A DNA stretch of 27,566 nt, taken from positions 1 through 27,566 of the forward strand of contig JBIOVQ010000280.1 in assembly GCA_044867805.1 (NCBI GenBank), given 5' to 3'. The notes below the pieces were generated by a model. That model was not told where the DNA came from. It saw nothing but the letters and a program-made list of their open reading frames with translations, and did no database searches. This DNA is from SG8-41 sp044867805 (lineage in GTDB: Bacteria; Pseudomonadota; Gammaproteobacteria; Burkholderiales; SG8-41). Below, piece by piece: positions 14,403 to 21,782 of the stretch; positions within the stretch are counted from its first letter, which is position 1; each line of letters begins with the position of its first letter. The position numbers and the translations under genes are program-made.

Positions 14403-14431
14403 AAGCCCGGCTTTGTGCCGGGCTTTGTTTT
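14403..14431 (+). terminator. Rho-independent terminator after msrB
   Basis: AAGCCCGGC, a TTTGT loop and GCCGGGCTT form a perfect 9-bp stem, followed by TGTTTT. It sits directly after the heptad array. Confidence 0.85.
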
Positions 14432-14467
14432 GGGTGGTAGACTAAGTTGTCACCTGGGGAGGGGACA

Positions 14468-14983
14468 ATGAAAAATCGAGCCTTGGCGGCCCTCATGGCC
14501 GCCGCATTCGTGGCCGGCTGCGCGGGCAAGATGCCGATGAACGCGGAGGAATTCCGCAAGGCCGCTCCCGGCGCCTTTCTCATGAAATCCGAGTCCTACG
14601 AGGTCAATCGGCCGCTGCGACAGGTTGCCGCGGCGTTCCAGAAGCGGGCCCCGGAATGCCTCAGCGGGAGGGTCCGAATGACCGAGCAGAGCGCCAGGAG
14701 CTCCAGCGTTGTTGTGACGACGTACAAGCCCACCGTTGTCGTCGGCAGCGGTCGGGCGGAGCTGCACCTGCAGCGGCGCCACGATCAGGGCGTCGTGAAG
14801 GTCTACGACGAGCCGCCCGACGGGCACTACATCCTCGTTGTCGACGCATACCCCGCGGGAAGCGGCCGCACCCGGATCCAGTTGATCGGCCCGTCCAAGG
14901 GCCATGATGTGATCTACCGCGCCATCAACGGCTGGGCGACCGGCGAAAACCTCGGCTGCCCGGACCTGACGAAGATCGGCTGA
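14468..14983 (+). CDS. Putative lipoprotein of unknown function
   Basis: This 171-aa protein has a lipoprotein signal: basic start MKNRALAALMAAAF and lipobox VAGC, with Cys at residue ~18. The mature part has beta-rich stretches (SSVVVTTYKPTVVVGSGRAELHLQ and HYILVVDAYPAGSGRTRIQLIG) and a late DVIYRAINGWATGENLGCPDL segment, where a second Cys could pair with the one in PECL. I do not recognise the family. The pattern resembles outer-membrane-associated beta-sandwich lipoproteins. ATG 14468 follows GGGGAGGGG. The next lipoprotein gene begins 8 bp after its stop, so the two are co-transcribed. Confidence 0.75.
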   Translation: MKNRALAALMAAAFVAGCAGKMPMNAEEFRKAAPGAFLMKSESYEVNRPLRQVAAAFQKRAPECLSGRVRMTEQSARSSSVVVTTYKPTVVVGSGRAELHLQRRHDQGVVKVYDEPPDGHYILVVDAYPAGSGRTRIQLIGPSKGHDVIYRAINGWATGENLGCPDLTKIG

Positions 14984-14991
14984 GGCGCCCC

Positions 14992-15498
14992 ATGGGCATC
15001 GACATCTGCCGTGCCGCCTTCGTGGCGCTGGTCGCGGCGTCATCGGCCGGCTGCTCGGGGGTGAAGACCTATCCCAATACGCTCGACAAGAACCTGCAGA
15101 TCCGCAGCGAAACGGTGTCCGGCTCGCCGCTGTTCCGGGTGCGCACCGCGCTCAGCGTGTACCGCGTGGACGAGCGTTGCGAGCTCGCGTTCGAAGGCGT
15201 GGTGAACATCGACCAGCCGAAGATGTCCGTCGGCATCCCCGCGGGCCGCTGGAGCTACCTCGACTTCACCTTCTCCGACCCCTCGCTCACGGGCGGCTCG
15301 TCGAGCTCGGTCAGCCGGGAAACCCTGTTCCGACCGCGGCCCGGCTACCGGTACGACATAGCCGTCAGCTACAAGAAGGACATCTACCACGTCGCGATCC
15401 GGGAGATCCCGCCGCGGGGAGGCGCCGGCCGCGAGATCCAGTTCAGGGATATTCGCGCGTGCCGGCCGCCGTGGCGGGCCCCGACCCCCGCAAGCTAG
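14992..15498 (+). CDS. Putative lipoprotein of unknown function (second of a pair)
   Basis: This 168-aa protein has signal sequence MGIDICRAAFVALVAAS and lipobox SAGC (Cys at residue ~21). The mature part is beta-rich (SPLFRVRTALSVYRVDERCELAFEG, RWSYLDFTF) and contains a Ser-rich loop (GGSSSSVS). Two further Cys (ERCEL and RACRP) could form a disulfide. No family is recognised. It is 8 bp downstream of the first lipoprotein gene and was probably made from the same mRNA. The two proteins may sit together in the outer-membrane inner leaflet; this is inference. Confidence 0.72.
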   Translation: MGIDICRAAFVALVAASSAGCSGVKTYPNTLDKNLQIRSETVSGSPLFRVRTALSVYRVDERCELAFEGVVNIDQPKMSVGIPAGRWSYLDFTFSDPSLTGGSSSSVSRETLFRPRPGYRYDIAVSYKKDIYHVAIREIPPRGGAGREIQFRDIRACRPPWRAPTPAS

Positions 15499-15507
15499 TC
15501 CATCATA

Positions 15508-15535
15508 TTGTCGAATCCGGAATCCTTGATATAGT
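15508..15535 (+). promoter_or_regulatory. Promoter for a leaderless GNAT transcript
   Basis: TTGTCG (15508-15513), a 16-bp spacer and TATAGT (15530-15535) end 7 bp before ATG 15543, so transcription should begin at or next to the A of the start codon. There is no room for a Shine-Dalgarno sequence. Confidence 0.6.
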
Positions 15536-15542
15536 TACTCTC

Positions 15543-16034
15543 ATGCCTTCCCCCGCTTACCGCCTCGCTACCGCCGCCGACGCTTACGAGATCGCGGTCA
15601 TGTCGCGCTACCTGATCGAGGTCGGGCTGCGCGGCTGGACCTGGCCGCCGGAGCGGGTGGCGAAGGCGATCCGCGCCCGTGACACCAACGTGGTGGTGGC
15701 GGACGTAAAGCAGCACGTGGTCGGGTTCGGGATCATGGATTTCGGCGACACCACGGCGCACCTCTCGCTGCTCGCGGTCAAGCCCACTCACCAGCGCTGC
15801 GGCATTGGCCGGAAGCTCATGACGTGGCTCGAGGAGGCGGCGGTGACCGCCGGCATCACGACCGTGAGCCTGGAGCTGCGCTCGAACAACTACGCGGCGC
15901 GCGCGTTCTACCGGCTCCTGGGCTACCGGGAGCTGTCCTATATCCCCGGATACTACCGGGGCGTGGAAGCCGCCGTGAAAATGGGGCGGGACATCAGGCG
16001 AGTCGTTCCCGCCGCGCTGCGCAAGGATGCGTGA
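15543..16034 (+). CDS. GNAT-family N-acetyltransferase
   Basis: This 163-aa protein has a single GNAT fold. Motif A reads LSLLAVKPTHQRCGIGRKLMTWLEEAA, where QRCGIG corresponds to the Q/RxxGxG/A pyrophosphate loop for acetyl-CoA. Motif B is VSLELRSNNYAARAFYRLLGYREL, with the Asn and Tyr typical of RimI-like enzymes. It transfers acetyl groups from acetyl-CoA to an amine, perhaps a protein N-terminus or small molecule; the acceptor is unknown. ATG 15543 is favoured because a promoter ends just before it; the long open frame upstream overlaps the lipoprotein gene and is spurious. The gene is followed 1 bp later by a MITE-like element. Confidence 0.88.
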   Translation: MPSPAYRLATAADAYEIAVMSRYLIEVGLRGWTWPPERVAKAIRARDTNVVVADVKQHVVGFGIMDFGDTTAHLSLLAVKPTHQRCGIGRKLMTWLEEAAVTAGITTVSLELRSNNYAARAFYRLLGYRELSYIPGYYRGVEAAVKMGRDIRRVVPAALRKDA

Positions 16035-16035
16035 C

Positions 16036-16196
16036 GCGTCTAGAACCTGTCTCAAAAACCAAATGGAACCGCAGATACACGCAGATACACGCAGACGACA
16101 AAACCCAATGCTCTGATTAGCAGGGGATTTCATCCGCGTTCATCCGCGTTTATCTGCGGCTAATCTTGTTTCGGCTGTTTTTGAGATAGCGTCTAG
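16036..16196. mobile_element. MITE-like palindromic element with 10-bp internal period and 8-bp flanking duplication
   Basis: The direct repeat GCGTCTAG (16036-16043 and 16189-16196) bounds a 145-bp element. Its ends are inverted: CTGTCTCAAAAAC near the left and GTTTTTGAGATA at the right. Inside, two identical decads and one related one (GCAGATACAC, GCAGATACAC, GCAGACG; 16068-16097) pair with the decads CATCCGCGTT, CATCCGCGTT, TATCTGCGGC (16131-16160), 23 of 30 positions complementary. No open frame is present, so any mobility would be in trans. The right-hand duplication contains the TAG stop codon of the acyl-CoA synthetase gene. CGCAGATACACGC-type repeats are familiar from other bacteria; the target duplication here is a direct observation. 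Confidence 0.7.
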
Positions 16197-18325
16197 TCCT
16201 TCAACACGATCAGCGCGTCGGCGGCGACGACGCCTTTCTCGAGGACGAACAGCGGATTCACGTCGATTTCCGCTATCCGGTCGGCGTGATCAGCGATGAG
16301 CAGGGACAGGCGCGCCAGCGCGTCCGCCAGCGCCGCGACATCGAGCGGCGGCCGCCCCCGATAGCCGTTGAGCAGCGCGGCGCCCTTGACGTTCCCGATC
16401 ATGCCGCGCGCCGTCGCGATGTCGAACGGCGCGAACTGATGGGTCACGTCGTGGAGCAGCTCGGTGAACACGCCGCCGATCCCGAAGGTCACCGTCGGCC
16501 CGAACGTAGCGTCGTTCACCGCTCCGAGGATGACTTCAACGCCGCCCGCCATTTCCTGCACGAGGACGCCGTCGATGCGGGCGTCCGGCTTGTGCTTCCT
16601 GGCCGCGGCGACCGTCTCGCGCGCGGCCTGCTTGAGCCCGGCGAGGTCCCGGATGTCCAGGCGGACCGCGCCCGCCTCGGTCTTGTGCGGGACGTCGCCG
16701 GACTCGACCTTGACGGCGACGGGAAAGGGCAGGGGAGGCGACGCGAGCGCGTCGATCTCGGAGGGCCGCATCAGCACTTCCTTCACCACCGGCACGCCGT
16801 AGCGCTGCAGCAGCGCTTTCGAGCGGCGCTCGCCGAGCGCGCGGGCGCCTGGCGGCAGTTCGAGGGCCTGCCGCGCGACGATCCGCCGCAGCGGCGGACG
16901 GCCTTGCCGCTGTTCGTCGCGCCTGCGCGCGAAATCGGTCAGCGTGGCGAGGGCATGGGCCGTGCGCCCGGCGCCCAGTATGCACGGCACCCCATTCTGC
17001 TCGAGGTAGGTCATCACGTCGCCGTTGTCGTCGGGCGCAGTGGGCCAGCTGATGACGAGGGGCTTCGCCGTGCCCTGCAGCTGCCCGACCAGGCTTTGCG
17101 ACCACGGGCCGGCGGACTTGCCGCGCGGCAGGCGCGCGATCACCTGGTCTATGTTCGGATCGTCGAGCACCAGCTTCACCGCCCGGCCGTAGGCGGCGAA
17201 ATTGTCGTTATAGCCGTGCGCCGTCGCGTCGATGGGATTGCCGATGGACGCGAACGAAACCAGGGTCTCTTTCAGTTTCGCCGCGGTGGCCTCGGTGACC
17301 GGAGGCACCTCCAGGCCGTGCTCTATGCAGCGGTCGGCGAGGAGTACTCCGGCGCCGCCGGAGAGCGTGAGGACCGCCACGCTCCTGCCGGCCGGCAGCT
17401 TGTGCGTAAGAAACGCCTTCGACACGTCGACCAGGTCGTCCACGTCGCGGATCTCTACCAGGCCACCCAGACGGAAGGCGGCGCGGTAGAGTTCGTAGCC
17501 GGCGCTCATGCGCGCCGAGTGCGAGAGCGCCGCCTTGCGGCCGACCTCGGTATTCCCGATCTTCCAGGCCAGCACCGGCTTGCCGAGCTCGAGGGCCCGC
17601 TCGCCGATCTCGATCAGGCGACGGCCGTCCTCGACGCTTTCCATGAACGCGACGACGATCTCGACCTCGGGGCGCTCGACGAGGTCTGCGACCCAGTCGA
17701 GCAGCGTGAGATCGGCCTCGTTGCCGGTCGAGATGGCGTAGTTGCAGCCGATGCCGTAATAGGAGGCAGCCGCCAGGATGCCGAAGCCGAACCCGCCGCT
17801 TTGCGTCACCATGGCGAGCGGCCCCGACTTGAGCCCGGGCATCTGCAGGGTGCCGCCGAAGCCGATGCGCGCGCTGTCCTTGAGGTTCATGATGCCCAGG
17901 CAGTTGGGGCCGACCATGCGGACGTTCGCTTCGCGCGCCGCCGCAGCGAGCTGCGCCTGCAGCGCCTTTCCTTCCGCGCCCACTTCGCCGAACCCGCTGG
18001 AGAGCACGAGCGCGAACGGAATGCCCGCTTTTCCGCACTGCTCGATGACGCCCGCGACCTGCGGGGCGGACAGCGCGATAATCGCGACGTCGCAGGGCTG
18101 CGGTACGGCGCCGAGATCGGGGTAGCACTTCAGCCCCTTGATGTCCGGGTACTTGGGATTGACCGGATAGATCTTCCCGGAAAAGCCGAAATCCGTGAGC
18201 AGCCGCAGCGCCTGCCCGCCGATGCGCGTGGCGTCGCTCGACACGCCAACAATCGCGACGCCGCGTGGATTGAGGAACCTGGACAGGTCGCCGCGCGACG
18301 GGTGTTGGCTTGCAGGTCCAGTCAC
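16193..18325 (-). CDS. ADP-forming acyl-CoA synthetase (acetate-CoA ligase family)
   Basis: This 710-aa single-chain enzyme has a CoA-binding Rossmann domain (LNPRGVAIVGVSSDATRIGG; residues ~12-110), a succinyl-CoA-synthetase-like flavodoxin domain (TQSGGFGFGILAAA and NEADLTLLDWV), and a C-terminal ATP-grasp (KALLQRYGVPVVKEV, PVAVKVESGDVPHKTEAGAVRL, EVILGAVNDATFGPTVTFGIGG, EIDVNPLFV). The phospho-His segment reads ALSHSARMSAG instead of the common SHTGALAG, keeping His. It converts a carboxylic acid, ATP and CoA to acyl-CoA, ADP and phosphate, or the reverse. The start is a GTG at 18325 inside a GTCACNN heptad array with no ribosome-binding site; LSRFLNPRG, a usual family start region, lies ~13 codons in. 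It is the last gene of the acyl-CoA block and probably supplies its substrate. Confidence 0.9.
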   Translation of the reverse strand: MTGPASQHPSRGDLSRFLNPRGVAIVGVSSDATRIGGQALRLLTDFGFSGKIYPVNPKYPDIKGLKCYPDLGAVPQPCDVAIIALSAPQVAGVIEQCGKAGIPFALVLSSGFGEVGAEGKALQAQLAAAAREANVRMVGPNCLGIMNLKDSARIGFGGTLQMPGLKSGPLAMVTQSGGFGFGILAAASYYGIGCNYAISTGNEADLTLLDWVADLVERPEVEIVVAFMESVEDGRRLIEIGERALELGKPVLAWKIGNTEVGRKAALSHSARMSAGYELYRAAFRLGGLVEIRDVDDLVDVSKAFLTHKLPAGRSVAVLTLSGGAGVLLADRCIEHGLEVPPVTEATAAKLKETLVSFASIGNPIDATAHGYNDNFAAYGRAVKLVLDDPNIDQVIARLPRGKSAGPWSQSLVGQLQGTAKPLVISWPTAPDDNGDVMTYLEQNGVPCILGAGRTAHALATLTDFARRRDEQRQGRPPLRRIVARQALELPPGARALGERRSKALLQRYGVPVVKEVLMRPSEIDALASPPLPFPVAVKVESGDVPHKTEAGAVRLDIRDLAGLKQAARETVAAARKHKPDARIDGVLVQEMAGGVEVILGAVNDATFGPTVTFGIGGVFTELLHDVTHQFAPFDIATARGMIGNVKGAALLNGYRGRPPLDVAALADALARLSLLIADHADRIAEIDVNPLFVLEKGVVAADALIVLKD

Positions 18326-18348
18326 GAGTCACCAGTCACGAGTCACGC
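18321..18348. repeat. Heptad array, GTCACNN x4, containing the synthetase start codon
   Basis: Units GTCACGA, GTCACCA, GTCACGA, GTCACGC. On the minus strand these are GTGACNN, the same family as 871-891. The GTG used as start codon of the acyl-CoA synthetase gene falls inside the last minus-strand unit. Confidence 0.85.
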
Positions 18349-18379
18349 AATCCGAGCCGCCAGGCGAGGATTGCCCCCG

Positions 18380-18994
18380 CTAGGCATCCACCGGCACGGT
18401 GCTCATGGCCGAGGGCCGCTGGGCGAAGGATTCGTACCAGGCCGTGATTTTCGGGCGCCCGTCGCGCCAGCGCAGGTCGGGGAAGCGGAAGTCGATGTAG
18501 CCCAGCGCGACACCGATGGCGACATGGCCGATCCCGAACGGCGCCGCGGCGATTTCCGGCTCTTCCTTCTCCAGCGCGTCCAGCGAGCTCTGGGTCTTCA
18601 CCAGGAAGCCGACGATGGTCTCGGGTGACTGCTGCGCCTGGTGGCGGAGGGTCTCGTTGCGCCACAGCACCAGCGTATCGAGCATGTTGTCGCCCAGCGC
18701 ATGCCAGCGCAGGGCCTGCCAGTGCCTGGCCGACCCCCGTGGAATCAGCTTCGTGCCCTGGTGCAGCGTGTCGAGGTACTCGCAGATGACCGAAGAATCG
18801 TAGAGCACCATCCCGTCGTCCGTGATCAGGGCCGGGATCTTGCCCAGCGGATTGACCTGCAGCAGCTCGGTATTGGGCTGGGTCATCGCGACCTTGGTGG
18901 GGATCTTCTCGATACGATCGGCGAGCCCGGCTTCATGCGCGAACACCATCACCTTGCGCACGAACGGCGATCTTGGCGACCAGTGCAGTTTCAT
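18380..18994 (-). CDS. Glutathione S-transferase family protein
   Basis: This 204-aa protein has an N-terminal thioredoxin-like domain: WSPRSPFVRKVMVFAHEAGL, with candidate catalytic Ser and the conserved cis-Pro segment NPLGKIPAL, then LYDSSVICEYLD, the glutathione-binding Ser motif. The all-helical C-terminal domain includes FGIGHVAIGVALGYIDFR. The family conjugates glutathione to electrophiles, dehalogenates, or isomerises; the substrate is unknown. GGAGGGAT is placed correctly before ATG 18994. It lies inside the acyl-CoA block, where it could detoxify reactive acyl intermediates; that is inference. Confidence 0.9.
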   Translation of the reverse strand: MKLHWSPRSPFVRKVMVFAHEAGLADRIEKIPTKVAMTQPNTELLQVNPLGKIPALITDDGMVLYDSSVICEYLDTLHQGTKLIPRGSARHWQALRWHALGDNMLDTLVLWRNETLRHQAQQSPETIVGFLVKTQSSLDALEKEEPEIAAAPFGIGHVAIGVALGYIDFRFPDLRWRDGRPKITAWYESFAQRPSAMSTVPVDA

Positions 18995-19010
18995 GGTTTA
19001 TCCCTCCATC

Positions 19011-19042
19011 GTCAGCCGTCAGCCGTCAGTCGTCAGCCGTCA
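19011..19042. repeat. Heptad array (minus-strand TGACGGC units) beginning on the crotonase stop codon
   Basis: Units GTCAGCC, GTCAGCC, GTCAGTC, GTCAGCC and GTCA. Read on the minus strand the array starts with the TGA stop codon of the crotonase gene (19040-19042) and continues TGACGGC, TGACGAC, TGACGGC, TGACGGC. It is the same unit and the same placement as at msrB (14367). Confidence 0.9.
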
Positions 19043-19810
19043 CCGCCCCTGGAACCTGGGCGGACGCTTTTCCTTGAACGCGGCTACGCCCTCCTGGTGG
19101 TCGTGCGTGAGCCGCGCGAGGCCCGACGCGAGCGTCTCCATCTCCAGGAGCTGCTCGAGGGCCGGCACGTACATCGAGTGAAACATCTTCTTGGCGAGCG
19201 CCAGCGCATAGGTGGCCGATTCCGCGAGCTCCCGCGCCAGCGCGCGCGCCTCGGCGTCGAGCTTGTCGTCCGGCACCACGCGGGTGGCCAGGCCCAGGGC
19301 GAGCGCCTCGTCGGCGGCGACGGCGCGCGCGGTATAGACGAGGTCTTTTGCCCGCGCAACGCCCAGGCGCTGGGTCAGGAAGAAGATGGCCCCGCCGTCC
19401 GGCACCACTCCGACTTTTTTGAACGCCATCGAGAATTTCGCGGTGTCAGAAGCGAGCACCAGATCGCAGGCGAGGGCGAGCGCGTTGCCGATGCCGTAAA
19501 CCGCCCCGCGCACCGCCGCGACGACCGGCTTGTCGAGGTTGTAGAGCGCCAGCACCGCGCGGTGCCGGCGCTGCGAGCGGGCGCGTCCGGACACGACGTC
19601 GGACTTTGCCATTCCTGTAACGTCGCCCCCCGAGCAAAAGGCGCGCCCCGCGCCGGTCAGGATCACGGCCCGGATCGCGTCATCGGCGGCGATTTTCCCG
19701 AGATGCTCATGGAGGGCGTCCCACATCGAGTCGGCCATCGCGTTCAAGCGGTCCGGCCGGTCCAGCGTCAGCGTCGCGATCGCCCCGTCCTTGTCGAATC
19801 TGACGTTCAT
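19040..19810 (-). CDS. Enoyl-CoA hydratase/isomerase family protein (PaaG-like crotonase)
   Basis: This 256-aa crotonase-fold enzyme begins with TLDRPDRLNAMA, has the first oxyanion-hole loop in GRAFCSGGDV and the second in RGAVYGIGNALALACDLVLA, and ends PPRFQGR. The two catalytic Glu residues of classical hydratases are replaced (Ala in GNALALA, hydrophobic in MAFKKVGVV), while VPDGGA keeps the Asp used by PaaG-type 1,2-epoxyphenylacetyl-CoA isomerases and delta3-delta2 enoyl-CoA isomerases. Isomerase activity is therefore more likely than simple hydration. No strong Shine-Dalgarno precedes ATG 19810. Its stop codon coincides with the start of a heptad array. Confidence 0.88.
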   Translation of the reverse strand: MNVRFDKDGAIATLTLDRPDRLNAMADSMWDALHEHLGKIAADDAIRAVILTGAGRAFCSGGDVTGMAKSDVVSGRARSQRRHRAVLALYNLDKPVVAAVRGAVYGIGNALALACDLVLASDTAKFSMAFKKVGVVPDGGAIFFLTQRLGVARAKDLVYTARAVAADEALALGLATRVVPDDKLDAEARALARELAESATYALALAKKMFHSMYVPALEQLLEMETLASGLARLTHDHQEGVAAFKEKRPPRFQGR

Positions 19811-19824
19811 AGCTGTCTTTGAGA

Positions 19825-19859
19825 CGCGACCCGCGATCCGCGAGTCACGAGCCGCGCGC
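19825..19859. repeat. Heptad array, CGCGANN-like x5
   Basis: Units CGCGACC, CGCGATC, CGCGAGT, CACGAGC, CGCGCGC fill the short spacer between the SDR stop codon (19862) and the crotonase start (19810). The units are more diverged than in other arrays, but the 7-bp phase is kept. Confidence 0.6.
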
Positions 19860-19861
19860 CA

Positions 19862-20782
19862 TCAAATGGAGTCCCAGGGAAACACGTCCGCCGTCCGGTC
19901 GAGCGGGAAGAACCCGCTCCTGAGCGCCGGCAGCATGTGCTCCGCGCAGGTGTCGGGCGTCCATCCTTCGGCGCGGTGGATGCCGCGCAGCGGGCGCGAC
20001 TGGCTCATGAGAAAGATCTCGTTCTTGCGCACCGCGAACACCTGGCCGGTCACGTCCCGGGCGGCGTCGCTCGCGAGAAACACCGCGAGCGGCGCGTTGT
20101 GCCCGGCGGAAACCTGCATGCGCTGCTCGATGCGCTTCTGCGCCGCCGGGTCCTTCGGCGGGATGGAAGCAGTCATACGGGTCCAGGCGGTCGGCGCGAT
20201 GCAGTTCGAGCGGACGTTGAAACGCTGCATGTCGACCGCGATGTTCTTCGACAGGCCGACCATGCCGAGCTTCGCGGCCCCGTAGTTGGCCTGGCCCATC
20301 GCCCCGATCAGGCCGGAGGTCGAGGTCATGTGGACGAAGCAGCCGCTTTCCTGCTTGCGGAAGTGGTCGGCGGCATGGCGGCACATGTTGAACGCGCCTT
20401 TCAGCATGACCTTCACCACGGAATCCCAGTCGTCCTCGGTCATCTTGTGGAAGATCACGTCGCGCAGGATGCCGGCGTTGTTGACGACGCAGTCTATGCG
20501 CCCGAAGCTCTCCACGGCGCACTGCACGATCCTCGCCGCCGCCGCGAATTCCGCGACGCTGTCGAAACTGGCAACCGCCTCGCCGCCGGCCTTCTTGATC
20601 GCGGCGACGACTTCGTCGGCGGGCGCCTGGTCGCCGCCGTCGCCGGCGAGCGATGCGCCGATGTCGTTCACCACGACTTTGGCGCCGTGCCGCGCCATCA
20701 GCGTGGCGATCGCGGCGCCTATCCCGCGCCCCGCGCCGGTCACCACCACCACTTTTCCCTCGACCAGCTTTCCCGGATTCAC
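19862..20782 (-). CDS. Short-chain dehydrogenase (3-hydroxyacyl-CoA dehydrogenase type)
   Basis: This 306-aa SDR has the cofactor motif TGAGRGIG, acidic NDIG that favours NAD(H), NNAGIL, catalytic Ser in TSTSGLIGAMG and the YxxxK motif NYGAAKLGM. The N-terminus is close to the dehydrogenase domain of multifunctional enzyme type 2 (GKVVVVTGAGRGIG with the inserted GDGGDQAPADEV loop). That loop points to 3-hydroxyacyl-CoA oxidation to 3-ketoacyl-CoA. A ~50-residue C-terminal extension (SGFFPLDRTADVFPWDSI) is not part of the core fold. GGGGGTAA lies upstream of ATG 20782. The octad element separates it from the MaoC gene, with which it would act in sequence. Confidence 0.9.
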   Translation of the reverse strand: MNPGKLVEGKVVVVTGAGRGIGAAIATLMARHGAKVVVNDIGASLAGDGGDQAPADEVVAAIKKAGGEAVASFDSVAEFAAAARIVQCAVESFGRIDCVVNNAGILRDVIFHKMTEDDWDSVVKVMLKGAFNMCRHAADHFRKQESGCFVHMTSTSGLIGAMGQANYGAAKLGMVGLSKNIAVDMQRFNVRSNCIAPTAWTRMTASIPPKDPAAQKRIEQRMQVSAGHNAPLAVFLASDAARDVTGQVFAVRKNEIFLMSQSRPLRGIHRAEGWTPDTCAEHMLPALRSGFFPLDRTADVFPWDSI

Positions 20783-20797
20783 CAGTTACCCCCGTTC

Positions 20798-20908
20798 AAA
20801 ATCTTGACGCAAAGGCGCAAAGCCGCAAAGGAAAACAGAATGGAGCAGTCTTGAATTCATTATTGTGTTGTATTTCTTTGCGCCTTCGCGTCTTTGCGTC
20901 GAGATTCT
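20798..20908. repeat. Octad inverted-repeat element, copy A
   Basis: Arms 20798-20830 and 20876-20908 are complementary at 28 of 33 positions and consist of CGCAAAGN octads. A 45-bp AT-rich centre separates them. In minus-strand orientation it begins directly at the TAG stop codon of the MaoC gene (20907-20909) and ends 15 bp before the SDR start. Related copies lie at 25013 and 26073. Confidence 0.9.
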
Positions 20909-21767
20909 AGGTCACGATTTCGGCGCGGCCATTGTTGAGCACCGTGACGCCGCGCGCGGGGACGGTGGCGCGAAACGAGACGACGTTCCCGTCCCGCCAC
21001 ATCTCGGTGCGTATCGTCTCGCCCGGGTATACCGGGGACGAAAAGCGCCCCTCCATCGCGATGAACCGTGACGGGTCGTAGCCGCACAGCGTCTTCAATA
21101 TGGCATGCCCGGCGATGCCGAAAGTGCAGCGGCCGTGGAGGATCGGCATCTTGAAGCCGGCCTTGCTGGCGTAGGCGGGGTCCGCGTGCAGCGGGTTGTA
21201 GTCGCCGGACAGGCGGTAGATGAGCGCGGCCTGGGGCAGGGTGGGCAGGTCGCACACATGTTGTGGCTTGCCTGCGGGCAGGGCGTGGGGCGCCTTCACC
21301 GGGCCGTCCGGCCCGCCGAAGCCTCCGTCCGCCCGGCAAAACGTGGTGGACGCCAGCGTGCAAACGACGTCGCCGCTCGATTTCTCGCGCACCGTGGATT
21401 CCGTCATCAGCAGGGCGCCCTTGTCCTTGCCCTTGTCGACGACGCCGGCGACGCGCGACTTGCCGACCAGATGCCCCTCCACCGGCAGCGCCTTCACGAT
21501 GCGAAAGCCCTGCTCGCCGTGAACGACGTGGGTGCGCGTGATGCCCAGCTCCGGATGCGCGTGCCACGGCCCGTGGTATCCCAGGACGATCGCCATCGTG
21601 GGCAGCGCCTGCAGGCCTTCCTCGTAGACGAACCGCAGCTGGTCGGCGTCGCAGGGATCCGCGCCGAGCCCCACGCCGAGCGCGTAAAGGATCGTGTCGC
21701 GCTTCGTGAGGTGCTGTTGCGCCTCGGGTATGTCCCAGTTGGCCAGCTTTTCGTAGTTGATCGCCAT
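20907..21767 (-). CDS. MaoC-family (R)-specific enoyl-CoA hydratase
   Basis: This 286-aa protein is a double hot-dog MaoC enzyme. The C-terminal half has the hydratase 2 signature YRLSGDYNPLHADPAYA, in which Asp and His activate water, followed by PILHGRCTFG. The N-terminal half (LGYHGPWHAHPELG, KSRVAGVVDKGKDKGALL) is the structural partner domain. Architecture matches the hydratase 2 region of MFE-2 and bile-acid or steroid side-chain hydratases. It adds water to trans-2-enoyl-CoA to give (3R)-hydroxyacyl-CoA. It lies 15 bp downstream of the thiolase-like gene, so the two are co-transcribed. Its product is the natural substrate of the next-encoded SDR. Confidence 0.92.
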   Translation of the reverse strand: MAINYEKLANWDIPEAQQHLTKRDTILYALGVGLGADPCDADQLRFVYEEGLQALPTMAIVLGYHGPWHAHPELGITRTHVVHGEQGFRIVKALPVEGHLVGKSRVAGVVDKGKDKGALLMTESTVREKSSGDVVCTLASTTFCRADGGFGGPDGPVKAPHALPAGKPQHVCDLPTLPQAALIYRLSGDYNPLHADPAYASKAGFKMPILHGRCTFGIAGHAILKTLCGYDPSRFIAMEGRFSSPVYPGETIRTEMWRDGNVVSFRATVPARGVTVLNNGRAEIVT

Positions 21768-21782
21768 CTCAGTCGCGCTTGC

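Noticed and set aside
16044..16188. A complete insertion sequence
   Set aside because: The element is only 145 bp and has no transposase frame, so it can at most be non-autonomous.
16286..18628. A 780-codon plus-strand open frame
   Set aside because: Antisense to the acyl-CoA synthetase and part of the GST gene, with no recognisable domain and His/Arg-rich shadow composition.
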